64,000 nt of DNA from Solwaraspora sp. WMMA2065. GTDB taxonomy: Bacteria > Actinomycetota > Actinomycetes > Mycobacteriales > Micromonosporaceae. The translations under genes and the position numbers were made by a program. The stretch's first letter is position 1; every line of letters starts with the position of its first letter. The stretch is from positions 1,488,001 through 1,552,000 of the forward strand of contig NZ_CP128361.1 in assembly GCF_030345075.1 (NCBI RefSeq). The letters run 5' to 3'. Positions 1-6,734 of the stretch are shown piece by piece. The notes under the pieces are model-generated. The model was not told where the DNA came from. It searched no databases and worked only from the letters and a program-made list of their open reading frames with translations.

Positions 1-407
1 CGGCGTGCCTCGGCGGCGACCGCCTGGAACGTCTTGACCGTGTTGGTGGGGTAGGTGTGCAGGTCGCCCACGTCGGCGATCCGGGGTGCCCGGTAGCGAA
101 AGGTGTCGCCGCGGCGGGTGTCCAGCATCTGCCACTCGCCGAGGCTGTTCAGGTAGCTGGCGAAGACCAGGCTTGCCTGGCGGATTGCCCGGGGGCCCTC
201 GGCCGCGCCGGGTCGGGAGCTGGCCGTGCCGTCGAACGGTATGCCGGCCACGGCCCAGCCTTCCCCGCCGAGATCGGGGGTGGCGCCACGGGCGTCGGGC
301 GCGCCGAACAGCGTACCCAGTCCCGCCCAGCCGGGCAGCGGGTCCTGTTCGAAGTCGTCAGGTTTGACGCTGTTCTGTAGGGCCTCAAAATCTGGTAGCT
401 CGCTCAT
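1..407 (-). CDS. Agmatinase/arginase-family (ureohydrolase) protein, 3' part outside window
   Basis: The N-terminal ~135 residues of a ureohydrolase-fold enzyme are present; the gene runs off the left edge. Visible family motifs are GIPFDGTASSRPGA followed by GPRAIRQAS and then ADVGDL, the usual N-terminal blocks of agmatinases, which hydrolyse guanidino groups to urea. The metal-binding His/Asp motifs would lie in the missing part. The ATG overlaps the stop of the radical SAM gene by four bases (ATGA), so the two are probably translationally coupled. Downstream of LanB-like and radical SAM genes, a peptide-arginase role (Arg to ornithine, as in landornamide and enteropeptin biosynthesis) is possible, but ordinary agmatinase cannot be excluded. 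Confidence 0.8.
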   Translation of the reverse strand, partial: MSELPDFEALQNSVKPDDFEQDPLPGWAGLGTLFGAPDARGATPDLGGEGWAVAGIPFDGTASSRPGAAEGPRAIRQASLVFASYLNSLGEWQMLDTRRGDTFRYRAPRIADVGDLHTYPTNTVKTFQAVAAEAR

Positions 408-1750
408 CGCGCCTCCGAATCGCTGGTTGCGGCGAGGGCACCTGCCAACCCGCCGCGGACGATGCGGTGGGCGGTGGCGACCTTTTCGTGGAACAGTTCC
501 CAGCTGCGCTGCGGGGTCAGGTACGCCGGGCGGTAGACGACCGGCGCGTCTTCGCGCCAGTTGGCGAAGTCCCAGTCGAAGATCCGGCCGCGCAGCCGGG
601 GGAAGTCCGGTACCAGGGGGTACGGGACGAAGTTGTAAAGGTTGAACAGCCACAGCCGGTCGCGGTTCTCGTCGAGCCAGTCCAGCGTCACCCGGTGCGA
701 CTCCTCGGTCTCCTCGTCGAGGCCGCCCATCAGATTAAGCACCACTTTGAAGCCCGCGTCGCTGAGCTCGCGGATCCGGCCGGTGTAGTGGTCGAGTCCG
801 CGCGACAGCTTGCCCAGCCGCTTGAGCATCCCCGAGTCCGCCGATTCGAAGCCGAGTTCCACCGCCACCACGCCCAGTTCCTGCATCTGGTCGAGGACCT
901 GCTGCTTCACCTGCAGGACATGGGTCTGCACGATGAACCGGTAGCCGGGTCGGTCACAGAACACGTCGATGAGGTTGCGCACTGCCTCACGGGACTGGCC
1001 GAACGTCTTGTCGCCGATGTAGATCAGCCGGGTATCCGGGAATCGGGTGGCGAGATCGTCGACCTCGGCCTCCAGGGCCTTGCGATCCACCAAGGTAAGG
1101 CTCTTACTCCACGCGTCACCGCAGAAAGCGCACTCGTATAGGCAGCCGTGGCTGGCGTTGAGGCGCAGCAGCGGCACCTGGCCCCGATAGCCGCCGAGGT
1201 GCCGGTAGTCGGGCATCCAGGTGATGCGCTCCTCCGACAGGCCCTTGACGAAGGGTTTCTCGCTGGCCCTGCGGCTGTAGTCGAGGGCAACGAGCCGCCG
1301 GACGAACCTGGTGTCGAGCTGTCCTCGGTGCACCAGGTGTACCGAGCCTTCCGGAGCCAGCGGGGCCATGTTTCCGCCGAGGACCACCCGGCGGCCGGCG
1401 GCCTCCAGGTGGCCGGCGACCTCTAGGGCGAGCCGGAAATTCTGCGCCAGCGGGGAGCACAGCACCAGGTCGCCGGGTTTGGTCGCGGCCATCAGTGGCT
1501 CGGTGCAGGCGGCGGCGTCGGCGGGGATCCGCGACAGGTCCTGAAACGTGGAGTCGATGCCGGCGGTGTCCAGTAGAGCCGTCAGGTGGGCGACCCAGAG
1601 TGGCATCTCCCACAAGCCGTCGGCTGGGATGAAGTACTCGGGAAGGAACGACCGGAACGCCTGGTCGTAGGCGAGGTAGTAGTCGGACAGGCGGCTGTCG
1701 GGCGCCGCGGTGGATGGGAAGGGCAGTTGGACCACACAGCCGCGCAGCAA
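404..1750 (-). CDS. Radical SAM protein with probable cobalamin-binding-like N-terminal domain
   Basis: A 448-residue radical SAM enzyme. The cluster motif CLYECAFC (CxxxCxxC) lies near residue 205 and is followed by a typical half-barrel with LIYIGDKTFG and VELGFESAD. The first ~150 residues look like the Rossmann-type B12-binding domain of this superfamily (LCSPLAQNF, VVLGGNMAPL), but I see no DxHxxG base-off motif, so cobalamin binding is uncertain. The start is a TTG four bases after a GGAGG ribosome site at 1755-1759. The gene lies 21 bp downstream of the lantibiotic-dehydratase-like gene and overlaps the agmatinase-like gene, so it is the middle gene of one operon. The substrate is unknown; peptide modification is inferred from context. 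Confidence 0.85.
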   Translation of the reverse strand: MLRGCVVQLPFPSTAAPDSRLSDYYLAYDQAFRSFLPEYFIPADGLWEMPLWVAHLTALLDTAGIDSTFQDLSRIPADAAACTEPLMAATKPGDLVLCSPLAQNFRLALEVAGHLEAAGRRVVLGGNMAPLAPEGSVHLVHRGQLDTRFVRRLVALDYSRRASEKPFVKGLSEERITWMPDYRHLGGYRGQVPLLRLNASHGCLYECAFCGDAWSKSLTLVDRKALEAEVDDLATRFPDTRLIYIGDKTFGQSREAVRNLIDVFCDRPGYRFIVQTHVLQVKQQVLDQMQELGVVAVELGFESADSGMLKRLGKLSRGLDHYTGRIRELSDAGFKVVLNLMGGLDEETEESHRVTLDWLDENRDRLWLFNLYNFVPYPLVPDFPRLRGRIFDWDFANWREDAPVVYRPAYLTPQRSWELFHEKVATAHRIVRGGLAGALAATSDSEAR

Positions 1751-1771
1751 AGTTCCTCCAGTGGGTGCGTG

Positions 1772-4306
1772 TCAGGGGAGCTGCGCGCCGGTACCCCGGG
1801 AGAAGAGAGCACAGCGCAGCTCGCTCGTGTATCGCTTGCCGTCGAGGTCGAGCCAGAGGTCCGTACGGGCGGGGAACATCTCGCTGAAGTCCACGGGGCG
1901 TCCGGTTCGACGCGCCAGCCGGCACACCTGCCGCACCAATAGCGGCGACCTCCAGTCGACGAAGATGGGTTTGGGCTCCCCGGGGATCTTCACGAAGCCG
2001 GTGTCGGGCATGCCCCGGCGGCGTCGCAGATCGCGAGCGGCCAGAAACTCGGCTGCATCGCCTGAGGCCGGGTGCACGCCCGGGCTCCAGCCACGCAGCG
2101 CGGTCGCTGGCAGCCGCCATCGGGCCCGGTGCAGCACGACTCGGCCGCAGCGAATCCGGGGCAGGTGTTCGCGGTCATCGGTGTGCAGGCCGATCCCGCC
2201 GAAGTGCCGGGGGAACGCGAACGGTGACAGGGGGTCCTGGCGGATGCTGGGTCCGCCCGCGAGCGGGGCGAGTAGCCTCAGCCGCCGGTCGACTCCGTGC
2301 GCACGCAGTTCGGGCCGGCCGTCGCGGACGGTCAGAAACAGCTGTCCGGGGTGCAGGACCTCGCCGGGCCCCTTGGGCGATCGACCATAGACCTCCAGGT
2401 CGGGGCATGGATAGGTCAGTTGCGCGCCGGTCTTGTCCGGGTGGGAGCGGGACAGGTCGACCAGGAGTTCGTCGTCGTCGAGCAGCTCCTGGTAGCGCCG
2501 CACCACCTCGTCGAGGATGTCCGGCGCCTCGGCTGCGATCAGCGGCGCGAAACTCGAGTGGGTCAGTGCCTCGCGGACGCCGTGGCAGTCGCCGACGACC
2601 GCGAGGAACTCGCCGCGGCCGATCGCGGCGGCGTTGGGTGCGGCGATCATTACGTCGGGGTTGCATACCGCCGGTTCCGGCACGGCGAGCGCGGCCAGGG
2701 TCTGCTCCAGCCGGCTCCGGTCGGTGACCGCCTCAGCGTCGCCGAGGCGCCAGTCCTCCAGCAGGGTCGCCAGGATGGTGCGCCCGGCTGCCGCGATCTC
2801 CTCGTCGACCTGCTCGCATTGGCGGGCGAGGGCGTCGGCATCGACGTAGAACGCGGCGTAGAAACGGTCGAGCCCGACGTTCGTCCCCGCACCGAACCGG
2901 TTGGTCATCCACTCGCCGAGCAGCCGGCGCTCGCGGTGGACGCGGATTCGGGGTCCGGTCAGGGCCAGGTCGTAGACGATCCGCAGCTCCTCGGCGATCA
3001 GCGCGGCCATGTCGCCGCCGAGGCGCAGATCCTTGACTGGGCCGTACGCCTCCTCGTAGAAGATTGCGCGGTCGGCGTAGTGGGCACCACCGGCACGGTT
3101 GGGCACGGTGCCGGTGACGGCGGCGAAGTCCTCCTTGAGCCGGGCCAGCAGCGGCGCCCGGTGTTCGGCGGGGGCGGCGGCGAACCTGTCGAGTTGCTCG
3201 CGGAAGGACGCCACGGACCGGGCGTCGTCGTCGGTGTCGGGCAGCAGTCCCGCCAGAGCCCGCAGGGGATCCGCGGTGCCGATCGGGATTTCCCAGCGGT
3301 CGATCAGCAGGTCGGCCCGGACCAGGCTGTCGAGCACGTCGTCCAGGTGGGTTTGCCGGTCGCCCCAAGCCGCCCGTAGCTCGCCGATCGTGCGTGTGCC
3401 GTCGCAGTGCTGCCACAGCCACCGCTGGTCCTCGTCGAGCGGTGTGGTGGAGACGGCCTCGAACCGCCAGCCGTCAGGCATCCCGGTGGTGGCGCGGAAG
3501 GCGTACCGGACGAGGCTTCCGTCGTCGAGAAACGCCAACGGCCGTCGGCGGGGCCGCACCAACTCGTGGTTGCCTGGCCGTCCGCTGAACGTCTCGGCGA
3601 GCCGTTCACCGGCCCAGTGCGAGAGATGCGCGACGCGGCGCAGCGGACCGGCACGCCATGAGACACCGGTCGCGGCGGGGATCACCCGAGCCACCGCCAG
3701 CGGCCCGAAGTGTGAGTGGGTCTCGTTCTTGGTCGTGACTCGCTGCACATACATGGTAAGCAAGTCGGTCATCCGTCGGATGTGGCCGGACGAGCCGGTG
3801 GCGCCTCGCTCGAGCCAGGCGATGAACTCGGCGTACCGGGCGTCGTTGGACAGCAGGAGTACCTGCTGGAAGTCCGGTTCCGCGGCAATCCGGATCACCT
3901 CGCGGCGGTTCCGGTCGATCGCGGCCGTAAGCCGTGAGATCCAGGCGGTCCAGGCGGTGTCGAGGTCGGTCGCCGCTTGCTGGTATGCCGTCGCGGCACC
4001 GGCCACCGCGCCGGGATGGTCGCGCAGCAGCCGGTCGAGATCAGTCGCGTGGAAAGGGCGCAGCATGCCGACGCCGGACGCGAGATCGCCGCGCCACCCG
4101 GCCCTCGCTGCACGCAGGGCAACTTTGAGGCGCTGGGCAAGGCGCCACGTGGTGTCGCGCTGATCGAGCACATCATCGGCGTAGCCAGCGCAGTCCGGGT
4201 CGAGAAGGCCGTCGGCCAGGGCAAGAGGAAAGCCCGCCTGCCGTAGCAGCACGACCGGGGCGAGCGACCATCGGCCGATGGTCGCTGCGCGCGCAGCGAT
4301 GCTCAT
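1772..4306 (-). CDS. Lantibiotic dehydratase-like (small LanB / PEARL-like) protein
   Basis: At 844 residues this matches the glutamylation (N-terminal) domain of class I lanthipeptide dehydratases. The hallmark block KNETHSHFGPLAVAR is near residue 195. Full-length LanB enzymes of about 1000 residues carry an extra SpaB_C elimination domain; none is evident here. Proteins of this size act either as split dehydratases that glutamylate Ser/Thr from glutamyl-tRNA, or as peptide aminoacyl-tRNA ligases (PEARLs) that extend a carrier peptide. No separate elimination gene is visible in the window. The ATG follows a GGGGGA ribosome site. It is the first gene of the operon with the radical SAM and agmatinase-like genes. 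The family is confident; the reaction is not. Confidence 0.8.
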   Translation of the reverse strand: MSIAARAATIGRWSLAPVVLLRQAGFPLALADGLLDPDCAGYADDVLDQRDTTWRLAQRLKVALRAARAGWRGDLASGVGMLRPFHATDLDRLLRDHPGAVAGAATAYQQAATDLDTAWTAWISRLTAAIDRNRREVIRIAAEPDFQQVLLLSNDARYAEFIAWLERGATGSSGHIRRMTDLLTMYVQRVTTKNETHSHFGPLAVARVIPAATGVSWRAGPLRRVAHLSHWAGERLAETFSGRPGNHELVRPRRRPLAFLDDGSLVRYAFRATTGMPDGWRFEAVSTTPLDEDQRWLWQHCDGTRTIGELRAAWGDRQTHLDDVLDSLVRADLLIDRWEIPIGTADPLRALAGLLPDTDDDARSVASFREQLDRFAAAPAEHRAPLLARLKEDFAAVTGTVPNRAGGAHYADRAIFYEEAYGPVKDLRLGGDMAALIAEELRIVYDLALTGPRIRVHRERRLLGEWMTNRFGAGTNVGLDRFYAAFYVDADALARQCEQVDEEIAAAGRTILATLLEDWRLGDAEAVTDRSRLEQTLAALAVPEPAVCNPDVMIAAPNAAAIGRGEFLAVVGDCHGVREALTHSSFAPLIAAEAPDILDEVVRRYQELLDDDELLVDLSRSHPDKTGAQLTYPCPDLEVYGRSPKGPGEVLHPGQLFLTVRDGRPELRAHGVDRRLRLLAPLAGGPSIRQDPLSPFAFPRHFGGIGLHTDDREHLPRIRCGRVVLHRARWRLPATALRGWSPGVHPASGDAAEFLAARDLRRRRGMPDTGFVKIPGEPKPIFVDWRSPLLVRQVCRLARRTGRPVDFSEMFPARTDLWLDLDGKRYTSELRCALFSRGTGAQLP

Positions 4307-4315
4307 ATTCCCCCG

Positions 4316-4516
4316 TTACCTGATAGCCATTGCCAGACGGCTGTCAAATCCGCGACACACGTGCGGCGTCGCTCGATCGAGGACAGTGAGGTCCAGTAAA
4401 CCCAAGACGAAGATCGGAGTCAATGGGATTACGAGTGTTGTACGACCGATGCCGGCAAGGTCCAGGACTGGCGCTGCGTCGGCCGCCTCAGCGTCGGATT
4501 GCCCGGCTGGGATCAA
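4316..4516 (-). CDS. Possible small ORF just upstream of the LanB-like gene (uncertain)
   Basis: An open frame ends with TAA only 9 bp before the LanB-like ATG. From a TTG start it would encode 66 residues with an acidic first half (AADAAPVLDLAGIG) and a C-terminus HVCRGFDSRLAMAIR. An internal GTG at 4358-4360 would instead give a 14-residue peptide. Position and Cys/Ser/Arg content would fit a precursor or leader peptide. Against it, no Shine-Dalgarno is visible at either start, and a promoter-like element lies inside the longer version. Listed because it is the only candidate precursor beside the operon in this window; likely to be spurious. Confidence 0.2.
   Translation of the reverse strand: MIPAGQSDAEAADAAPVLDLAGIGRTTLVIPLTPIFVLGLLDLTVLDRATPHVCRGFDSRLAMAIR
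4395..4423 (-). promoter_or_regulatory. Candidate promoter of the LanB-like operon
   Basis: On the minus strand TTGACT (4423-4418) is followed after 17 bases by TTTACT (4400-4395), close to a housekeeping -35/-10 pair. The stretch is AT-richer than its surroundings. Transcription would start near 4388, giving a leader of about 80 nt before the ATG at 4306. Read by eye only. Confidence 0.35.
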
Positions 4517-4752
4517 GCGTCGGGCCGCAGATGTAGTCGAGCCGTTCGTCCATCCACCCCGGGCAGCAGCAGGTCGGCGGTGCGTCGCCGTGGCAGCCAT
4601 CGGACCTGCTCGCCAGCGGCGATGTTGGTGCAGGTCCCGTCGTACTCGTAACGGATGTAGGGGCTGATCGGCTCGGAGATGATTCGAGCCCGTCGCAGCA
4701 CCATGCCGCGTCGGGTGGCCTCAGCCTCGACGTCCAGCCACGGCCGCCACCA
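4513..4752 (-). pseudogene. DUF6879-family remnant
   Basis: The frame reads WWRPWLDVEA, then RARIISEPISPYIRYEYD and NIAAGEQVRWLPRR, then DLLLPG. This is the conserved core of the DUF6879 family, small actinobacterial proteins that often sit beside XRE/DUF5753 regulators. The usual N-terminal ~80 residues are absent, and after DLLLPG the family's aromatic NDFWLF-type continuation is replaced by an unrelated tail and a stop at 4513. It looks like an internal fragment of a decayed gene. The intact XRE/DUF5753 gene lies 350 bp away on the same strand. Confidence 0.6.
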
Positions 4753-4865
4753 TGAGGCACGGACAGCCCACAGGTGATGCCGCCGGCATCAACTTTCCCT
4801 ACGTGGGGCGTGATGTTGGCGGCATCGCGGGGTGAGGAACCTTCGGATGCTGCCGCCGAACGGCG

Positions 4866-4913
4866 CGAAGCCCTGGTCCGACGCTCCGTCATTGCCGGCG
4901 GACCAGGGCTTCG
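4866..4913 (-). terminator. Strong hairpin terminator of the XRE-DUF397 operon
   Basis: Perfect 15-bp inverted repeat (4866-4880 and 4899-4913, arm CGAAGCCCTGGTCCG) with an 18-nt loop, starting 23 bp past the DUF397 stop on the minus strand. No T-run is obvious, which is common for actinobacterial intrinsic terminators. Confidence 0.7.
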
Positions 4914-4936
4914 TCGTTGGTCGGGAGTGGTGCGGG

Positions 4937-5119
4937 TCAGTGTGGGGTCTTCACCGTGTCGACGAAGTGCTGCCAGGCGGCGGTGTCGAAGGTGAGGACC
5001 GGGCCGGTCTGGTCCTTGCTGTCGCGGACTGCGACGCGGTACGGGTGGCCGGCCACCTCGACACAGTCACCGTCGGCACCGGACCGGGTGGACTTACGCC
5101 AGACGCCGTCAGCCTTCAT
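4937..5119 (-). CDS. DUF397 domain protein
   Basis: A 60-residue protein containing the DUF397 signature: WRKSTRSGADGDCVEVA, then VAVRDSKDQTGPVLTF and an AWQHFV tail. DUF397 proteins are small partners of XRE/DUF5753 regulators in Streptomyces and relatives (the WhiJ/BldB-type setting); their biochemical role is not settled, and a toxin/antitoxin-like or anti-regulator role has been proposed. The ATG lies inside the last codons of the upstream regulator gene (11-bp overlap), so the pair is co-translated. Confidence 0.9.
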   Translation of the reverse strand: MKADGVWRKSTRSGADGDCVEVAGHPYRVAVRDSKDQTGPVLTFDTAAWQHFVDTVKTPH

Positions 5120-5996
5120 CGTCGTACTCCTTGGCGATCCGGGTGATGAACTCGGTCGATTCTAGCGGGGTGAGGCAGTGTTGCTTGAGTGACGACCAGA
5201 TGCCCTCATAGGTCTCGATCTCGGTGGGTTTGTCGAGGTAGACGGCACCACACGGGCCGTCGGAGTAGACGGTGGTCGGCTCGGGCGGGCGGACGCTGAC
5301 CTTGGGGAAGGTCAGGATGGAGAACGACCCGACCTCTGGCCTGCTGGGAAGTCCGGCGGCGAAGGGGAGGACCCGGACGGTCACGTTGTGGCGTTGGGTG
5401 GCGACGGCGGCGAGGTGCCGCAGTTGGCGCGCCATCGCGGCCCGATCCTTCGTCGGACAGTGAAGGGCTGCCTCGCCGATCACCACGTCGAGGTCGGGGG
5501 CCTGTGGGACGACGCGGGCGAGCAGCTTCTGCCGCTTGGACCGCACTTCGATGCGTGCCTGCTGCTGGGCCTGGCTCAGGTCGGGGTTTCCGGTGGTGAT
5601 GATCTCCGTCATGTACTCCAGGGACTGGAGCAGACCGGGGATGACATTCGGCTCGTACTTGCGGATCGTCGAAGCGGCGGCTTCGAGGCCGACGTACAGC
5701 TTGAACCATTCTGTGATGGCGTGGTCGTAGGCGTGGTACCAGCCGCGTGACTTGGTCTCGCGGGCCAAATTGCGCATCGTCGTGATCGTTTCCGGGGGCG
5801 CGCCGTAGAGCCGGCACATCGCCTCGGCGTCGTTCGGGTGGATCGGCACCTGGCCGCCCTCGTAGCGCCAGATGCGCGGCGGCGACCATTCGAGTGCCTT
5901 GGCCGCTGCGGCGACCGTGACATGTGCGTCTTCGCGAAGCTCTCTCAGATATCGACCCAGTTGCCTGCGCGGGACAGTGCTGCCGGCGTCGTCCAC
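5109..5996 (-). CDS. XRE-family helix-turn-helix regulator with DUF5753 domain
   Basis: A 295-residue protein. Residues ~10-60 form an XRE helix-turn-helix (LGRYLRELREDAHVTVAAAA, then WRYEGGQ). The remainder is a DUF5753 ligand/partner domain, recognisable by YEPNVIPGLLQ, RQKLL and RVLPFAAG. Such proteins are DNA-binding regulators in actinobacteria, commonly paired with DUF397 or DUF6879 proteins and sometimes controlling development or secondary metabolism. GTG start at 5994-5996. Here it is paired with DUF397 and lies upstream of the DUF6879 remnant and the RiPP-like operon, which run on the same strand. Confidence 0.9.
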   Translation of the reverse strand: MDDAGSTVPRRQLGRYLRELREDAHVTVAAAAKALEWSPPRIWRYEGGQVPIHPNDAEAMCRLYGAPPETITTMRNLARETKSRGWYHAYDHAITEWFKLYVGLEAAASTIRKYEPNVIPGLLQSLEYMTEIITTGNPDLSQAQQQARIEVRSKRQKLLARVVPQAPDLDVVIGEAALHCPTKDRAAMARQLRHLAAVATQRHNVTVRVLPFAAGLPSRPEVGSFSILTFPKVSVRPPEPTTVYSDGPCGAVYLDKPTEIETYEGIWSSLKQHCLTPLESTEFITRIAKEYDDEG

Positions 5997-6147
5997 GAAA
6001 CCCCGTCCTCTCGTGTCGCGTAATGGTGGGTGGATGTTGGGTCCGAACCTACCGGTGCGAGATTGCGCTGAGCCAGATGGCGAATAAGCATGATGTGAAG
6101 GAAGAGTTCAGTGATCATGGGAAATGTGTTGCGAGAAGGGTTGACAA

Positions 6148-6453
6148 ATGCGGTTGAGGTCCACACGCGACGGCGCGATACGGTTCGCACCGCGACACGC
6201 CCGGAACTGGCGGCGACTCGGCCGGTACTGCCGCTGCGGAATACGCTGGCCATGCCCCGACAAGTACCTGCCGTCGACCATCGCCCCGTACCTGCACAAC
6301 ACGCCGGTCCCGCGTCCGAAGCCGACGGATCGGCCGCCAAACCAGTCGCCGCAGTGGGATCGCGGCCCCCGATGGAACCAACCCACCGCGTACGTGTGGG
6401 TCGCCGGCCTGTTGACGCGCGGACAGCGTGCCCGAGTGAACGGGGCACACTGA
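6148..6453 (+). CDS. Small Cys-motif hypothetical protein
   Basis: A 101-residue basic protein with an N-terminal CRCGIRWPCPD motif and a Pro/Arg-rich tail. The CxCG..WPC pattern resembles that of the next gene (CRECGTEWPC), so the two may be diverged relatives or a two-part metal-binding system. A GAAGGG ribosome site precedes the ATG. Its TGA overlaps the next ATG (TGATG), which implies coupling. These genes are divergent from the XRE regulator, a setting I associate with unannotated actinobacterial accessory modules. Function unknown. Confidence 0.55.
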   Translation: MRLRSTRDGAIRFAPRHARNWRRLGRYCRCGIRWPCPDKYLPSTIAPYLHNTPVPRPKPTDRPPNQSPQWDRGPRWNQPTAYVWVAGLLTRGQRARVNGAH

Positions 6454-6734
6454 TGCACATCGCGTCCCGCCCCCACTGGAATTGTCGCGAGTGCGGTACG
6501 GAATGGCCGTGCGAAAGCGCCAAGATCGAGATCACCGCCGACTGGGCGAACGACCGGGTCGGGATGTGCGTCTACCTCGCCACCCTGATGTGTGAGGCGA
6601 TCGACGACCTGCTGGAATGCGACGCCGAGCAGCTCAGCCCACCGGACCTGTACCGCCGGTTCCTCCGCTGGCCGGACCAGGTCGCCGAGTCCGAAGCTAT
6701 TGCTCGGCTGTCAGCGCGTCCCGGCGAGCCCTGA
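6453..6734 (+). CDS. Small CxxC...WPC protein, function unknown
   Basis: A 93-residue protein starting MHIASRPHWNCRECGTEWPC. This N-terminal motif, followed by a helical segment with VYLATLMCEAIDDL and LYRRFLRW, belongs to a common actinobacterial small-protein group that is often annotated loosely (sometimes as flavin reductase). Whether it binds metal is unknown. It begins at a TGATG junction with the preceding gene, and its 3' end overlaps the convergent STAND gene by 38 bp. Confidence 0.65.
   Translation: MHIASRPHWNCRECGTEWPCESAKIEITADWANDRVGMCVYLATLMCEAIDDLLECDAEQLSPPDLYRRFLRWPDQVAESEAIARLSARPGEP

Noticed and set aside
226-645. Open frame on the + strand opposite the agmatinase/radical SAM genes
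   Set aside because: Shadow of GC-rich minus-strand genes; Arg/Pro/Ser-rich composition and no recognisable motif.
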